From NCBI RefSeq assembly GCF_000400995.2, contig NZ_DF238897.1, positions 62,001 through 126,000 on the forward strand: 64,000 bases of DNA, given 5' to 3'. Below the pieces are notes generated by a model. It searched no databases, had not been told where the DNA came from, and saw only the letters and a program-made list of their open reading frames with translations. Positions 39,743 through 49,380 of this stretch are shown piece after piece; position 1 is the first letter of the stretch, and every line of letters begins with the position of its first letter. The translations under genes were made by a program, and so were the position numbers. The stretch comes from Acidovorax sp. MR-S7 (GTDB lineage Bacteria > Pseudomonadota > Gammaproteobacteria > Burkholderiales > Burkholderiaceae_C).

Positions 39743-40642
39743 TCAGCCGCGTTCCACGGGCCGGCTCGGGTCGCTGCACCACTCGCTCCAGCTGCCCGCG
39801 AAGAGCTGCGTGGGGCCCAGGCCTGCGATTTCCATGGCCAGCAGGTTGGGGATGGCGCTCACGCCGCTGCCGCACTGGTGCACCACGGTGGCGGGCGGCC
39901 GTGCGCCCAGCAGGGCCTGGAACTCGGAACGCAGCTGCTCGGCGCTCTTGAAGCGCCCGTCCGGCCCGATGTTCAGGCCGAAGGGTCGGTTGAGCGCGCC
40001 CGGAATGTGGCCGGCTACCGGGTCCAGCGGCTCGGTTTCGCCCAGGTAGCGCGGCGTGGCGCGGGCATCGACGATAGTCTGCCCTTCCTGGCCCAGGTGC
40101 GCGAGCACGTCCTGCGCGCCCACAAGGCGGCGCAGCGGCGCGCCCAGCGCGAAGTTGGACTGGAAGCGCGCGGGCTCCTCGCTGCTGGCCAGCGCGCCGC
40201 CCGCGGCCTTCCAGGCCTGCAGGCCGCCGTCGAGCACGGCCACCGCGTCGTGGCCCGCCCACTTGAGCATCCACCACAGGCGCCCGCAGTAGTTGGCGCC
40301 GTTGCGGTCGTAGACCACAGCCTGCATGTCGTTGGCGAAGCCGATGCCCGAGAGCCAGGTGGCGAAGCGCTCGCGGTTGGGCAGCGGGTGGCGCCCGCCC
40401 GAGGCCGGCTCGTCGGCCGCCGAGGCGGTGATGGTGCCGCCCCGGCCTGGGGCGCCGTGCTTGGCGCTCAGGTCCTTGTCCAGGTCGGCATGCAGCGCGC
40501 CGGGGATGTGGGCCTCGCGGTACTGCGCCGCGCCCAGCGAGGGCTGGGCCAGGTCGAAGCTGCAGTCGAACACCATCAGCGGCTGGCCGCTGCGCATGAG
40601 GGCCTGCAGTTCGGAGACGGAGATCAGCGTGGTGAAGGGCAT
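39743..40642 (-). CDS. Sulfurtransferase, tandem rhodanese (3-mercaptopyruvate type)
   Basis: A 299-residue protein with two rhodanese domains. The first is non-catalytic (HIPGALHADLDKDLS, VVYDRNGANYCGRLWWML); the second has GHIPGALNRPF and the catalytic C257 in the loop HQCGSGVSA, the loop form of 3-mercaptopyruvate sulfurtransferases (CGSGVTA) rather than thiosulfate rhodanese. It would move sulfane sulfur to cyanide or thiols. It lies downstream of the EamA transporter gene (38-bp gap). Confidence 0.9.
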   Translation of the reverse strand: MPFTTLISVSELQALMRSGQPLMVFDCSFDLAQPSLGAAQYREAHIPGALHADLDKDLSAKHGAPGRGGTITASAADEPASGGRHPLPNRERFATWLSGIGFANDMQAVVYDRNGANYCGRLWWMLKWAGHDAVAVLDGGLQAWKAAGGALASSEEPARFQSNFALGAPLRRLVGAQDVLAHLGQEGQTIVDARATPRYLGETEPLDPVAGHIPGALNRPFGLNIGPDGRFKSAEQLRSEFQALLGARPPATVVHQCGSGVSAIPNLLAMEIAGLGPTQLFAGSWSEWCSDPSRPVERG

Positions 40643-40680
40643 GGGGGCACACGGAAGGGAGCGTCGAAGCCCCCATTGTG

Positions 40681-41592
40681 TCAGTGCTCTTCGGCTGGCG
40701 TGTTGGGTGCGGCGCGGGCGCGCAGGATGGTGGCGGTGATGCCGCTGGCGATGATGAGCGCCATGCCGGCCCAGCCGATCAGCGGCATCTGGTCGCCGAA
40801 CAGCGCCACGCCGTAGATGCTGGCGAAGACGATGCCCGAGTACTGCAGGTTGGCCACCACCAGCGTGCCGCGCGGCGTGAGCGCGCGCGAGTAGGCGCGG
40901 GTCATGCACAGCTGCCCCAGCGCGGCCAGCAGCCCCAGCGGCAGCAGCCACAGTGCGGGCCAGCCGGGCCAGGGCGACATGCCGGTGACCGCCATGGCGG
41001 CGCCGCCGGCCACGGCCGAGCCGGCGGCGAAGTAGTACACGGTGCGCGTCTCGGGCTCGCCCAGGCGCGACAGCGCCACCACCTGCATGTAGGCCAGCGC
41101 GGCGGTGAGGCCCGAGCACAGGCCGATGAGTGCGGCGAAGCCCTGGCTTTCGCTGATGCTGGGGCGCAGCATCATCACCACGCCGCCGAAGCCCGCGAGC
41201 ACGGCGAGCACCAGCGGCACCTGCAGCGGCGGGCGCGGCTCGCGGCTGGAGGGCCACCACGTCATCAGCGCGCCGCCGACGAGGAAGGCCGCGATCCACA
41301 CACTGCTCATGTAGTTGAGCGTCATGGCCGTGGCCAGGGGCAGGTGGGCGATGGCGTAGAACCAGGCGCCGATGGAGACCACGCCGATCAGGCTGCGCCA
41401 GGCGTGCATGCCGGGGTAGCGCGTGGCCAGGCCTACGCCTTGCGAGCGTGCCAGCCACCACAGCACCGCCATGCCGACGGCGCCGCGGTAGAACACCAGC
41501 TCGGCCGAATTGAAGTGCGCCGAGGCGAACTTGACGCACACCCCCATGCTGGCGAACAGGAACGCCGCCAATACCATCCAGAGCGCTTGCAT
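40681..41592 (-). CDS. DMT-superfamily EamA-type transporter
   Basis: A 303-residue inner-membrane protein with ten predicted helices from two EamA repeats (residues about 5-140 and 150-290); FASMGVCVKFASAHFNSAEL opens the first and MPLIGWAGMALIIASGI ends the second. Substrate unknown; relatives export metabolites or amino acids. A palindromic repeat lies immediately upstream. Confidence 0.87.
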   Translation of the reverse strand: MQALWMVLAAFLFASMGVCVKFASAHFNSAELVFYRGAVGMAVLWWLARSQGVGLATRYPGMHAWRSLIGVVSIGAWFYAIAHLPLATAMTLNYMSSVWIAAFLVGGALMTWWPSSREPRPPLQVPLVLAVLAGFGGVVMMLRPSISESQGFAALIGLCSGLTAALAYMQVVALSRLGEPETRTVYYFAAGSAVAGGAAMAVTGMSPWPGWPALWLLPLGLLAALGQLCMTRAYSRALTPRGTLVVANLQYSGIVFASIYGVALFGDQMPLIGWAGMALIIASGITATILRARAAPNTPAEEH

Positions 41593-41605
41593 GGGAAACC
41601 TATAC

Positions 41606-41650
41606 GAAAAAAGCCACCAGCGCTTGCTGGATAAGCGCTGGCAGCTATGG
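41606..41650. repeat. Palindromic repeat (type A), intergenic
   Basis: AAAAAAGCCACCAGCGCTTG, CTGGAT, AAGCGCTGGCAGCTATG: a clean copy between the EamA and Rieske genes. Confidence 0.85.
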
Positions 41651-41680
41651 TTGTGGTAGCAAAAAGGGGGGTGCCGTGGA

Positions 41681-42820
41681 TCAGGCCTGGGGAACGGCGC
41701 CGCCCAGGCGGGCGCGGTACCACTCGTGGAAGTGCTGCATGCCGTCCTCCATGGGGCTCTGGTAGGGGCCGACCTCGTTGTCGCCGCGCTGCCACAGGGC
41801 CTTGCGGCCCGCGTCCATGCGCTCGGCGATCTCGTCGTCCTCGATGCAGGTCTCCATGTAGGCGGCGCGCTGGGCCTCGACGAACTCGCGCTCGAAGGCG
41901 ACGATTTCCTCGGGGTAGTAGAACTCCACCATGTTCAGCGTCTTGTCCACGCCGATGGGGTGCAGCGTGGAGACGGTGAGCACGTGCGGGTACCACTCCA
42001 CCATGATGTGCGGGTAGTAGGTGAGCCAGATCGCGCCGCGCTCGGGCATCTTGCCCTCGCGGTACTTGAGCAGCACCTCGTGCCACTTCCTGTAGATGTC
42101 GGAGCCCGGCTTGCCGAAGGTGGAGGCCACGCCCACGGTCTGCACCGAGTATTCCTTCTGGAACTCCCAGCGCAGGTCGTCGCAGGTCACGAAGTTGCCC
42201 AGGCCGGGGTGGAACGGGCCGACGTGGTAGTCCTCCAGATAGACCTCGATGAAGGTCTTCCAGTTGTAGTTGCACTCGTGCAGCTCCACGTGGTCGAGCG
42301 TGTAGCCGTCGAACGACAGCGCGCGCTCCAGCCCCATGCCGGCCAGATCAAAGGCGATGTCGCGCCCGTTGTCCTCGAACAGCAGGCCGTTCCACTCGCG
42401 CAGCCGGTAGTTGTTGAGGTTCAGGCAGGGGTCGTGGGCGAAGTGCGGCGCGCCCAGCAGCTCGCCCTTGGGCGAATACGTCCAGCGGTGCAGCGGGCAG
42501 ACGATGTTGCCGCCCGCGTGGCCCTTGCCTTGGCCCTGCAGTGTGCCGCGTCCCTTGAGCATCACCGCCTGGCGGTGGCGGCAGATGTTGGAGATGAGCT
42601 CGACCTGGCCCTGCGCGTTGCGCACCAGCGCGCGGCCCTCGCCCTCCTGGGGCAGGGCGTAGTAGTCCCCGGGTTCGGGGACGCTCAAGGTGTGCCCCAC
42701 GTAGCGGGGCCCTTGCTGGAAGATGGTTTCCATCTCGCGCCGCAGCAGCGCTTCGTCGAAATAGCTGGAAACTGGAAGTTGGCTTGCGGCCTGCTGCAGT
42801 TGAAGACTTAAATCAGACAT
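41681..42820 (-). CDS. Rieske non-heme iron ring-hydroxylating oxygenase, alpha subunit
   Basis: A 379-residue oxygenase. Rieske [2Fe-2S] ligands are C80-x-H82 (NICRHRQ) and C108-x-x-H111 (CPLHRW); the mononuclear iron site has H199 and H204 in EDYHVGPFHPG. No beta subunit, ferredoxin or reductase is encoded nearby, so it may be a single-component terminal oxygenase using a distant reductase, as in the choline/carnitine- or phenylpropanoid-type group. Substrate unknown. It faces away from xseB. Confidence 0.88.
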   Translation of the reverse strand: MSDLSLQLQQAASQLPVSSYFDEALLRREMETIFQQGPRYVGHTLSVPEPGDYYALPQEGEGRALVRNAQGQVELISNICRHRQAVMLKGRGTLQGQGKGHAGGNIVCPLHRWTYSPKGELLGAPHFAHDPCLNLNNYRLREWNGLLFEDNGRDIAFDLAGMGLERALSFDGYTLDHVELHECNYNWKTFIEVYLEDYHVGPFHPGLGNFVTCDDLRWEFQKEYSVQTVGVASTFGKPGSDIYRKWHEVLLKYREGKMPERGAIWLTYYPHIMVEWYPHVLTVSTLHPIGVDKTLNMVEFYYPEEIVAFEREFVEAQRAAYMETCIEDDEIAERMDAGRKALWQRGDNEVGPYQSPMEDGMQHFHEWYRARLGGAVPQA

Positions 42821-42932
42821 GGGTGACCTGACCTAAAGACTCCCCACAGGGAGGGTGCGGTTGCGCACGGAGCTGAAAAAACGAAACCGGCCCAGGAAGA
42901 CTCCGTAGCCGGTTCGCGGTGAAAGGAATGGG

Positions 42933-42938
42933 ATTATA
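42933..42938 (-). promoter_or_regulatory. Possible -10 element for the Rieske gene
   Basis: TATAAT on the minus strand 112 bp upstream of the ATG; no good -35 partner. The rest of the 238-bp gap to xseB holds a small inverted repeat (GAAACCGGC...GCCGGTTC) and no gene. Confidence 0.3.
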
Positions 42939-43058
42939 GGTGGTGGGGTTATTTCCGCGCCTGCGGTATGTGTATTGCCTGCCCGCGCGGCGGGGCCGTG
43001 CGGGGGCTGCGCCTAAAATCGGCGGTTTCCACTCGCGCGCCCGGCGCTTCCCCACCCC

Positions 43059-43301
43059 ATGCCCAAGGCCCCCGCCGCCCCTTCGCCATTGCCTGATCCC
43101 GCCAGCTACGAAGCCGCGCTGGAGGAGCTGGAGCAGCTCGTGGGCCGCATCGAATCGGGCCAGTTGCCGCTGGACGAGATGCTCGCCGGCTACCAGCGCG
43201 GCGCGGTGCTGCTGGAGTTCTGCCGCAAGCGCCTGGAGGCCGTGCAGAACCAGATCAAGGTGCTGGACGAGGGGGCGCTGCAGCCGTGGACGCAAGAGTG
43301 A
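43059..43301 (+). CDS. xseB: Exodeoxyribonuclease VII small subunit
   Basis: An 80-residue helical protein with the XseB core [20 protein letters not shown] and [18 protein letters not shown]. It binds the large subunit XseA (not in this window) to make the nuclease that trims single-stranded DNA ends. A TAAAAT box at 43014-43019 may be its -10. Its stop overlaps the ispA ATG by one base (TGATG), giving coupled translation; xseB-ispA-dxs is a classic operon. Confidence 0.95.
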   Translation: MPKAPAAPSPLPDPASYEAALEELEQLVGRIESGQLPLDEMLAGYQRGAVLLEFCRKRLEAVQNQIKVLDEGALQPWTQE

Positions 43302-44182
43302 TGTTCGATCTCACCCCCTGGATGGAGCGCCAGCTGGCGCAGGTGGAAGACGCCTTGTCGCGCTGGGTGTGCGTCGAAGCGCCCGCGGGCCTGGGCGAAG
43401 CCATGCGCTACGCGGTGCTCGACGGCGGCAAGCGCCTGCGCCCGCTGCTGGTGCTGGCGGCCTGCGAGGCCGTGCAGGGGCAGGGCGAGGCCGCGCTGCG
43501 CGCTGCCTGCGCCGTGGAGCTGATCCACGCCTATTCGCTGGTGCACGACGACATGCCTTGCATGGACAACGACGTGATGCGCCGCGGCAAGCCCACGGTG
43601 CACGTGCGCTTCGGCGAGGCCCAGGCGCTGCTGGCGGGCGACGCCCTGCAGGCCCTGGCCTTCGCGCTGCTCACGCCCGAGGACGGTGTGCCCCCCGCGA
43701 TGCAGGCACGGCTGTGCCGCCTGCTGGCGCTGGCTGCCGGCGCCGACGGCATGGCCGGCGGCCAGGCCATCGACCTGGCCAGCGTGGGCAGGCAGTTGGG
43801 CGAGCAAGAGCTGCGCCAGATGCACCGCCTCAAGACCGGCGCGCTGCTGCAGGCCAGCGTAGTGATGGGTGCGGCCTGCGGCCAGCCCGATGCGCGGGCG
43901 CAGCAGGCGCTGGCGCAGTACGGCGCGGCCGTGGGCCTGGCGTTCCAGGTGGTGGACGACATCCTCGACGTGACGCAGGACTCCGCCACGCTGGGCAAGA
44001 CGGCGGGCAAGGACGCGGCGAGCGACAAGCCCACCTACGTGTCGCTCATGGGCCTGGAGCCCGCGAAGGCGCATGCCCGGGCGCTGCTGGCCGACGCGCG
44101 CGCGGCGCTGGAGGGCAGCGGCCTGCAAGATACGCGCGCCCTCGCGGCGCTGGCCGACATGGTGGTGCACCGTTCGCACTGA
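43301..44182 (+). CDS. ispA: Farnesyl diphosphate synthase (polyprenyl synthetase)
   Basis: A 293-residue trans-prenyltransferase. The first Asp-rich motif is D83-D84-M-P-C-M-D89 and the second is D219-D220-I-L-D223; GGKRLRPLLVLA and FGEAQALLAGDALQ are also typical. It condenses IPP with DMAPP and GPP to make farnesyl diphosphate, precursor of undecaprenyl phosphate and quinone tails. A GTG at 43286 would extend it by five residues; the ATG overlapping the xseB stop is preferred. Confidence 0.95.
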   Translation: MFDLTPWMERQLAQVEDALSRWVCVEAPAGLGEAMRYAVLDGGKRLRPLLVLAACEAVQGQGEAALRAACAVELIHAYSLVHDDMPCMDNDVMRRGKPTVHVRFGEAQALLAGDALQALAFALLTPEDGVPPAMQARLCRLLALAAGADGMAGGQAIDLASVGRQLGEQELRQMHRLKTGALLQASVVMGAACGQPDARAQQALAQYGAAVGLAFQVVDDILDVTQDSATLGKTAGKDAASDKPTYVSLMGLEPAKAHARALLADARAALEGSGLQDTRALAALADMVVHRSH

Positions 44183-44204
44183 AGATAGAAGGACGGCTCT
44201 GGAA

Positions 44205-44260
44205 GTCAAATTGGCCTCCAGCGCTTATGTGGCAAGCGCAAACAGCTACGGAAAACATAG
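44205..44260. repeat. Palindromic repeat (type A) between ispA and dxs
   Basis: CAAATTGGCCTCCAGCGCTT, ATGTGG, CAAGCGCAAACAGCTACGGA, AAACATAG. It runs up to 3 bp before the dxs ATG, leaving no clear ribosome site, as at parC. Confidence 0.8.
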
Positions 44261-44263
44261 CAT

Positions 44264-46147
44264 ATGTCCACGACGAACTACCCGCTGCTCGAAAGCGTGA
44301 ACGACCCGGCCGACCTGCGCCGGCTCCCGCGCGCCGACCTCAAGAGCCTGGCCACCGAGCTGCGCGCCTACGTGCTGGAGAGCGTGTCCAAAACCGGCGG
44401 GCACCTGTCGTCCAACCTCGGCACGGTGGAGCTGACCATCGCCCTGCACGCGGTGTTCGACACGCCGCGCGACCGCGTGGTGTGGGACGTGGGCCACCAG
44501 ACCTATCCGCACAAGATCCTGACCGGCCGGCGCGAGCGCATGTCTACACTGCGCCAGTTCGGCGGCCTGTCGGGCTTTCCGCAGCGCGCCGAGAGCGAAT
44601 ACGACACCTTCGGCACCGCGCACTCGTCCACCAGCATCTCGGCCGCGCTGGGCATGGCGCTGGCGGCCAAGCAGAAGGGCGAGGACCGCCACGCCATCGC
44701 GGTGATCGGCGACGGCGCGATGACCGCCGGCATGGCCTTCGAGGCGCTCAACAACGCGGGCGTGGCCGACGCCAACCTGCTCGTGATCCTGAACGACAAC
44801 GACATGAGCATCAGCCCGCCCGTGGGCGCGCTCAACCGCTACCTCGCCCAGCTCATGAGCGGCCAGTTCTACGCCAAGGCGCGCGACGTGGGCAAGAGCG
44901 TGCTGCGGCCCGTGCCGCCGCTGCTCGAACTCGCCAAGCGCCTGGAGCAGCAGGCCAAGGGCATGGTGGTGCCCGCCACGCTGTTCGAGAAATTCGGCTT
45001 CAACTACATCGGGCCCATCGACGGGCACGACCTCGATTCGCTCATCCCCACGCTGGAGAACATCAAGGGCCTCAAGGGCCCGCAGTTCCTGCACGTGGTC
45101 ACCAAGAAGGGCCAGGGCTACAAGCTCGCCGAGGCCGATCCCGTGGCCTACCACGGCCCCGGCAAGTTCGACCCGCGCGTGGGCCTGGTCAAGCCCGCCA
45201 CGCCGCCGAAGCAGACCTTCACCCAGGTCTTCGGCCAGTGGCTGTGCGACATGGCCGCGAAGGACGAGCGCCTGGTCGGCATCACGCCCGCGATGCGCGA
45301 GGGCTCGGGCATGGTGGAGTTCGAGCAGCGCTTCCCAGGCCGCTACTACGACGTGGGCATCGCCGAGCAGCACGCCGTGACCTTCGCCGCCGGCATGGCC
45401 TGCGAGGGCGTCAAACCCGTGGTCGCCATCTATTCCACCTTCCTGCAGCGCGCCTACGACCAGCTCATCCACGACGTGGCGCTGCAGAACCTGCCCGTGG
45501 TCTTCGCGCTCGACCGCGCGGGCCTCGTCGGCGCCGACGGCGCCACGCACGCGGGCGCCTACGACATCGCCTTCGTGCGCTGCATCCCGAACATGAGCAT
45601 GGCCTGCCCGGCCGACGAGCGCGAATGCCGCCAGTTGCTCACCACCGCCTTCGAGCAGGACCACCCCGTGGCCGTGCGCTACCCGCGCGGCGCCGGCGTG
45701 GGCGTGCAGCCGCTGGCGAGCCTGGAGGGCCTGCCCTTCGGCAAGGGCGAGGTGCGCCGCAAGGGCGCGCGCATCGCCATCCTGGCCTTCGGCACGCTGC
45801 TCTATCCCGCCCTGGAGGCGGGCGAGGCGCTGGGCGCCACGGTGGTCAACATGCGCTGGGCCAAGCCGCTGGACACCGAGCTGCTGCTCTCCGTCGCCGC
45901 CGGCCACGACGCGCTGGTGACGGTGGAGGAGGGCTGCACCATGGGTGGCGCGGGCAGCGCGGTGGCCGAGGCCCTGAACGCCGCGGGCGTGCAGTGCCCG
46001 GTGCTGCAGCTGGGCCTGCCCGATGCGTTCATCGAGCATGGCGACCCGGCCAAGCTGCTGGCGCTGCAGGGGCTGGATGCGCAGGGCATCGAGCGTTCCA
46101 TCCGTGCGCGCTTCGGCGCGCAGCAGCCGGCGCGCGCGGCCGCATGA
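44264..46147 (+). CDS. dxs: 1-deoxy-D-xylulose-5-phosphate synthase
   Basis: A 627-residue thiamine-diphosphate enzyme, first step of the MEP isoprenoid pathway (pyruvate + glyceraldehyde 3-phosphate). [16 protein letters not shown] and the ThDP motif GDGAMTAG...NDND are in the first domain; the catalytic Glu is E368 in [13 protein letters not shown]. Full length. It follows ispA in the same operon, linking precursor supply and chain elongation. Confidence 0.97.
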   Translation: MSTTNYPLLESVNDPADLRRLPRADLKSLATELRAYVLESVSKTGGHLSSNLGTVELTIALHAVFDTPRDRVVWDVGHQTYPHKILTGRRERMSTLRQFGGLSGFPQRAESEYDTFGTAHSSTSISAALGMALAAKQKGEDRHAIAVIGDGAMTAGMAFEALNNAGVADANLLVILNDNDMSISPPVGALNRYLAQLMSGQFYAKARDVGKSVLRPVPPLLELAKRLEQQAKGMVVPATLFEKFGFNYIGPIDGHDLDSLIPTLENIKGLKGPQFLHVVTKKGQGYKLAEADPVAYHGPGKFDPRVGLVKPATPPKQTFTQVFGQWLCDMAAKDERLVGITPAMREGSGMVEFEQRFPGRYYDVGIAEQHAVTFAAGMACEGVKPVVAIYSTFLQRAYDQLIHDVALQNLPVVFALDRAGLVGADGATHAGAYDIAFVRCIPNMSMACPADERECRQLLTTAFEQDHPVAVRYPRGAGVGVQPLASLEGLPFGKGEVRRKGARIAILAFGTLLYPALEAGEALGATVVNMRWAKPLDTELLLSVAAGHDALVTVEEGCTMGGAGSAVAEALNAAGVQCPVLQLGLPDAFIEHGDPAKLLALQGLDAQGIERSIRARFGAQQPARAAA

Positions 46148-46227
46148 AACGTTTCTTTCGGTGGAAACCCGCACGGGAGGCAAGCGGGCGAGTTTCTACA
46201 ATTTGAATCCACTCAAAAAGTGGGTGT

Positions 46228-46263
46228 CGGCGGCCGCACATGGCGCGTGCCGCCGTTTTGTTT
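46228..46263 (+). terminator. Possible intrinsic terminator after dxs
   Basis: CGGCGGC, 14-base loop, GCCGCCG then TTTTGTTT. The stem is strong but the loop is long and the T-run interrupted. It lies 29 bp before the dctP start. Confidence 0.45.
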
Positions 46264-46291
46264 GCTACTCATCACTTCGGAGAATCAATCC

Positions 46292-47374
46292 ATGGATCGT
46301 CGTTCAATCATCAAGCAGGCCGGTCTGGCAGGCGTGCTCGCCGCTGGCGTAGCCCCCGCCGTGCACGCGCAAGCGGCCGTGCGCTGGCGCCTCGCCTCCA
46401 GCTTTCCCAAGTCCCTGGATACGATCTTCGGCAGCGCGGAAAAGCTCTCTGAAACCGTCAAGGCCCTGTCGGGCGGCAAGTTCGAGATCTCGGTGCACCC
46501 CGCCGGCGAACTGATGCCCGCCTTCGGCGTGGTGGACGCCCTGCAGGCCGACACCATCGACATGGCGCAGACCGCCGCCTACTACTTCACCGGCAAGGAC
46601 CCGATCTTCGCCTTCAGCTGCGCGGTGCCCTTCGGCCTGACCACGCTGCAGAACAACGCCTGGAAGGACCACGGCAACGGCCGCAAGCTGCTGGACGCGT
46701 TCTTCGAGAAGTACAACTTCAAGACCGCCAGCGCCGGCAACACCACCACCCAGATGGGCGGCTGGTACCGCAAGGAAATCAAGACCGTGGCCGACCTCAA
46801 GGGCCTGAAGATGCGCCTGGGCGGCGGCGTGTTCGGCGAGTCCATGGCCAAGCTGGGCGTGGTGGCGCAGAACATGCCCGCCGGCGACGTGTACCAGGCG
46901 CTCGAGAAGGGCACGCTGGATGCCGCCGAGTTCGTCGGCCCCTACGACGACGAGAAGCTGGGCTTCAACAAGGTGGCGCCGTTCTACTATTACCCTGGCT
47001 GGTGGGAAGGCGGCGCGGACCTGGAGTTCTTCATCAACATCAAGAAGTACAACGCCCTGTCGCCCGAGAACAAGGCCATCCTGGACGCGGCCACGCGCGT
47101 GGCCGCTGCCGACATGACTTCCAAGTACCAGTTCCTGAACCCCCAGGCCATCAAGCGCCTGGTGGCCAACAAGACGCAGCTCAAGGCCTTCCCCAAGGCC
47201 GTGATCGACGCAGGCTTCAAGACTGCGATGGAAGTGTTCAAGGAGCACGAGGCCAAGTCGCCCGAGTTCAAGAAGATCCACCAGGACATGCGCGCCTTCC
47301 AGCGCGACCAGATCCTGTGGAACCGCTTCTCGGAGTTCCCGTTCAACCAGTACATGAACTCGGTCAAGATCTGA
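46292..47374 (+). CDS. dctP: TRAP transporter substrate-binding protein (DctP family)
   Basis: A 360-residue periplasmic protein. The leader MDRRSIIKQAGLAGVLAAG has a twin-arginine-like RRSI and a cleavage site after AHA (residue 26), suggesting Tat export. WRLASSFPKSLDTIFGSAEK, the conserved substrate Arg in KGLKMRLGGGV and the closing LEFFINIKKYN match the mannitol/chloroaromatic (2-oxoacid, TakP-like) branch. Ligand not certain. The permease genes are on the opposite strand, convergent, an uncommon split. Confidence 0.9.
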   Translation: MDRRSIIKQAGLAGVLAAGVAPAVHAQAAVRWRLASSFPKSLDTIFGSAEKLSETVKALSGGKFEISVHPAGELMPAFGVVDALQADTIDMAQTAAYYFTGKDPIFAFSCAVPFGLTTLQNNAWKDHGNGRKLLDAFFEKYNFKTASAGNTTTQMGGWYRKEIKTVADLKGLKMRLGGGVFGESMAKLGVVAQNMPAGDVYQALEKGTLDAAEFVGPYDDEKLGFNKVAPFYYYPGWWEGGADLEFFINIKKYNALSPENKAILDAATRVAAADMTSKYQFLNPQAIKRLVANKTQLKAFPKAVIDAGFKTAMEVFKEHEAKSPEFKKIHQDMRAFQRDQILWNRFSEFPFNQYMNSVKI

Positions 47375-47401
47375 CCGCCGCGCGCGTTCTCCGCGCCCAC
47401 G

Positions 47402-47429
47402 AAGCCGCAGCAGCCGCTGCGGCTTTTTT
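47402..47429 (+). terminator. Intrinsic terminator of dctP
   Basis: GCCGCAGC, AGCC loop, GCTGCGGC, then TTTTTT. Confidence 0.9.
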
Positions 47430-47441
47430 CATGGCTGTTCT

Positions 47442-47500
47442 GCTATTGAAAATGGAGCTGCTTGCGCTTGATGGATAAGCGCTGCAGCCCGATTCGGCAT
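47442..47500. repeat. Palindromic repeat (type A) between convergent TRAP genes
   Basis: GCTATTGAAAATGGAGCTGC, TTGCGCTTGATGGAT, AAGCGCTGCAGCCCGATTC: a near-consensus copy placed between the two terminators. Confidence 0.85.
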
Positions 47501-47527
47501 AAAAAAAGCCCCGGCAGGGCCGGGGCT
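47501..47527 (-). terminator. Intrinsic terminator of the dctQM transcript
   Basis: On the minus strand AGCCCCGGC, CCT loop, GCCGGGGCT followed by TTTTTT. Confidence 0.9.
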
Positions 47528-47547
47528 CGCGGGGAGCCTGCGCGAGG

Positions 47548-49359
47548 CTACTTGCTCTGCTGCAGCAGGTCCTTGGCCGGGTCGTCTGAGCCATAGCCGC
47601 CCTCCGCCGCGTCGGAGGCTGCGGGCCCGGCGCCTTCGGCCTCGGCCGGCTCGGCGGGCTCGCTGGACTCGCCGAAGGGGTTGCTGTCCGGGTCGCCGTA
47701 GCTTTCCTCGCTCTTGAGCGCATCCATCATCTGGCTGTTCACGGCCTCCATGTTCACTTCCACCTTCTTGTCGAGCGAGCCGGTGACGATGCCGGGGAAC
47801 GCGATGAGCGTGGTCACCATGACGAGCTGGATGAACACGAAGGGAACCGCGCCCTTGTAGATCTGCATGGTGGTCACCGGCTGGATGACCTTCTGCGTCA
47901 CGCGGTCCACGTAGGGCTTGTCGGGCGCGACGGAGCGCAGGAAGAACAGCGCGAAGCCGAACGGCGGGTGCATGAACGAGGTCTGCATGTTCATGGCCAG
48001 CAGCACGCCGAACCAGATCAGGTCGATGCCCATCTTCTCGGCCACGGGGCCCAGCAGCGGCACCACGATGAAGGACAGCTCGAAGTAGTCCAGGAAGAAC
48101 GCCAGGAAGAAGATCATGACGTTCACCACGATCAGGAAGCCCACCTGGCCGCCGGGCAGGCTGGTCAGCAGGTGCTCCACCCACTTCGGGCCGTCGGCGG
48201 CCTGGAACACCAGGCTGAAGGTGGTGGCGCCGATCATGATGAACATCACGAAGCTGGCCAGGCGCGTGGTGGAGGCCAGGGCCTGCTGCAGCAGCTTCAT
48301 GTCCAGGCGCTTGCGCGCGAAGCCGATCACCAGCGCGGCCATGGCGCCCATGGCGCCGCCCTCGGTGGGCGTAGCGATGCCCAGGAAAATGGTGCCCAGC
48401 ACCAGGAAGATCAGCAGCAGCGGCGGGATCAGCACGAACGTCACACGCTCGGCCAGGCGCGAGAGCAGGCCCAGCTTGAACACGCGGTTGATGCTGGCGA
48501 GCACGAAGGCGATGAAGGTGCCGCCGCACATGGCGGTGACGATCTTCTCGTCGGTGGGCACGTCCAGCACTTCCGTGCCCGTCCACCAGGTGTGGACGTC
48601 GGCCATGTGCGCGGCCAGGAAGATGGCGACGGCGGTGGACAGGCCCATCACCACGGCGAGCGAGGTGTAGCCGGAGCTGCCGTTGTCCTCGCGGTAGATG
48701 CGTGCCTCGGGCGGCAGTGCCGGCACGGCCTTGGGCTTGAAGATGGCGAGGATCACCACCCACAGCACGTACAGGCCCATGAGCATGAAGCCGGGGATGA
48801 AGGCGCCCTTGTACATCTCGCCCACGCTCTTGCCGAGCTGGTCGGCCATGAGGATCAGCACCAGCGAGGGCGGGATGATCTGCGCCAGCGTGCCCGAGGC
48901 GGCGATCACGCCGCTGGAGAGCGACCGGTCGTAGCCGTAGCGCAGCATGATGGGCAGCGAGATCAGGCCCATCGAGATCACGGAGGCGGCCACCACGCCC
49001 GTGGTGGCGGCCAGCAGCGCGCCCACGAAGATCGCGGCCAGCGCCAGGCCGCCGCGCACCGGGCCGAACACCTGCCCGACGGTGTCGAGTAGGTCCTCGG
49101 CCATGCCGCTGCGCTCCAGCACCAGGCCCATGAGCGTGAAGAAGGGCACGGCCAGCAGCGTGTCGTTGGCCATGATGCCGATCAGGCGCTGGGGCAGCCA
49201 GGCCATCACGGAGGAGGGGAAGACGCCCAGCTCGATGCCGGCGAAGCCGAACAGCAGGCCGCAGGCGCCCAGGCTGAACGCGACGGGAAAGCCCAGCAGC
49301 AGGAAGGCGATGAGCCCCGCGAACATGATCGGGGCGTAGTTGGCGGTAATGAATTCCAT
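47548..49359 (-). CDS. dctM: TRAP transporter large permease (DctM type, extended)
   Basis: A 603-residue permease, long for the family (about 430). The core has LIAFLLLGFPVAFSLGACGL, GLALAAIFVGALLAATTGVV and the PTEGGAMGAMAALVIG signature. The extra length is an inserted segment at about residues 220-300 (two extra helices, with a W/D-rich loop) and an acidic tail of about 45 residues ending in KDLLQQSK. Longer DctMs are known in the mannitol/chloroaromatic group. With DctQ it forms the sodium-coupled permease that takes substrate from DctP. Confidence 0.9.
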   Translation of the reverse strand: MEFITANYAPIMFAGLIAFLLLGFPVAFSLGACGLLFGFAGIELGVFPSSVMAWLPQRLIGIMANDTLLAVPFFTLMGLVLERSGMAEDLLDTVGQVFGPVRGGLALAAIFVGALLAATTGVVAASVISMGLISLPIMLRYGYDRSLSSGVIAASGTLAQIIPPSLVLILMADQLGKSVGEMYKGAFIPGFMLMGLYVLWVVILAIFKPKAVPALPPEARIYREDNGSSGYTSLAVVMGLSTAVAIFLAAHMADVHTWWTGTEVLDVPTDEKIVTAMCGGTFIAFVLASINRVFKLGLLSRLAERVTFVLIPPLLLIFLVLGTIFLGIATPTEGGAMGAMAALVIGFARKRLDMKLLQQALASTTRLASFVMFIMIGATTFSLVFQAADGPKWVEHLLTSLPGGQVGFLIVVNVMIFFLAFFLDYFELSFIVVPLLGPVAEKMGIDLIWFGVLLAMNMQTSFMHPPFGFALFFLRSVAPDKPYVDRVTQKVIQPVTTMQIYKGAVPFVFIQLVMVTTLIAFPGIVTGSLDKKVEVNMEAVNSQMMDALKSEESYGDPDSNPFGESSEPAEPAEAEGAGPAASDAAEGGYGSDDPAKDLLQQSK

Positions 49360-49380
49360 GGTCGGTGGTCCTGCGGCTCG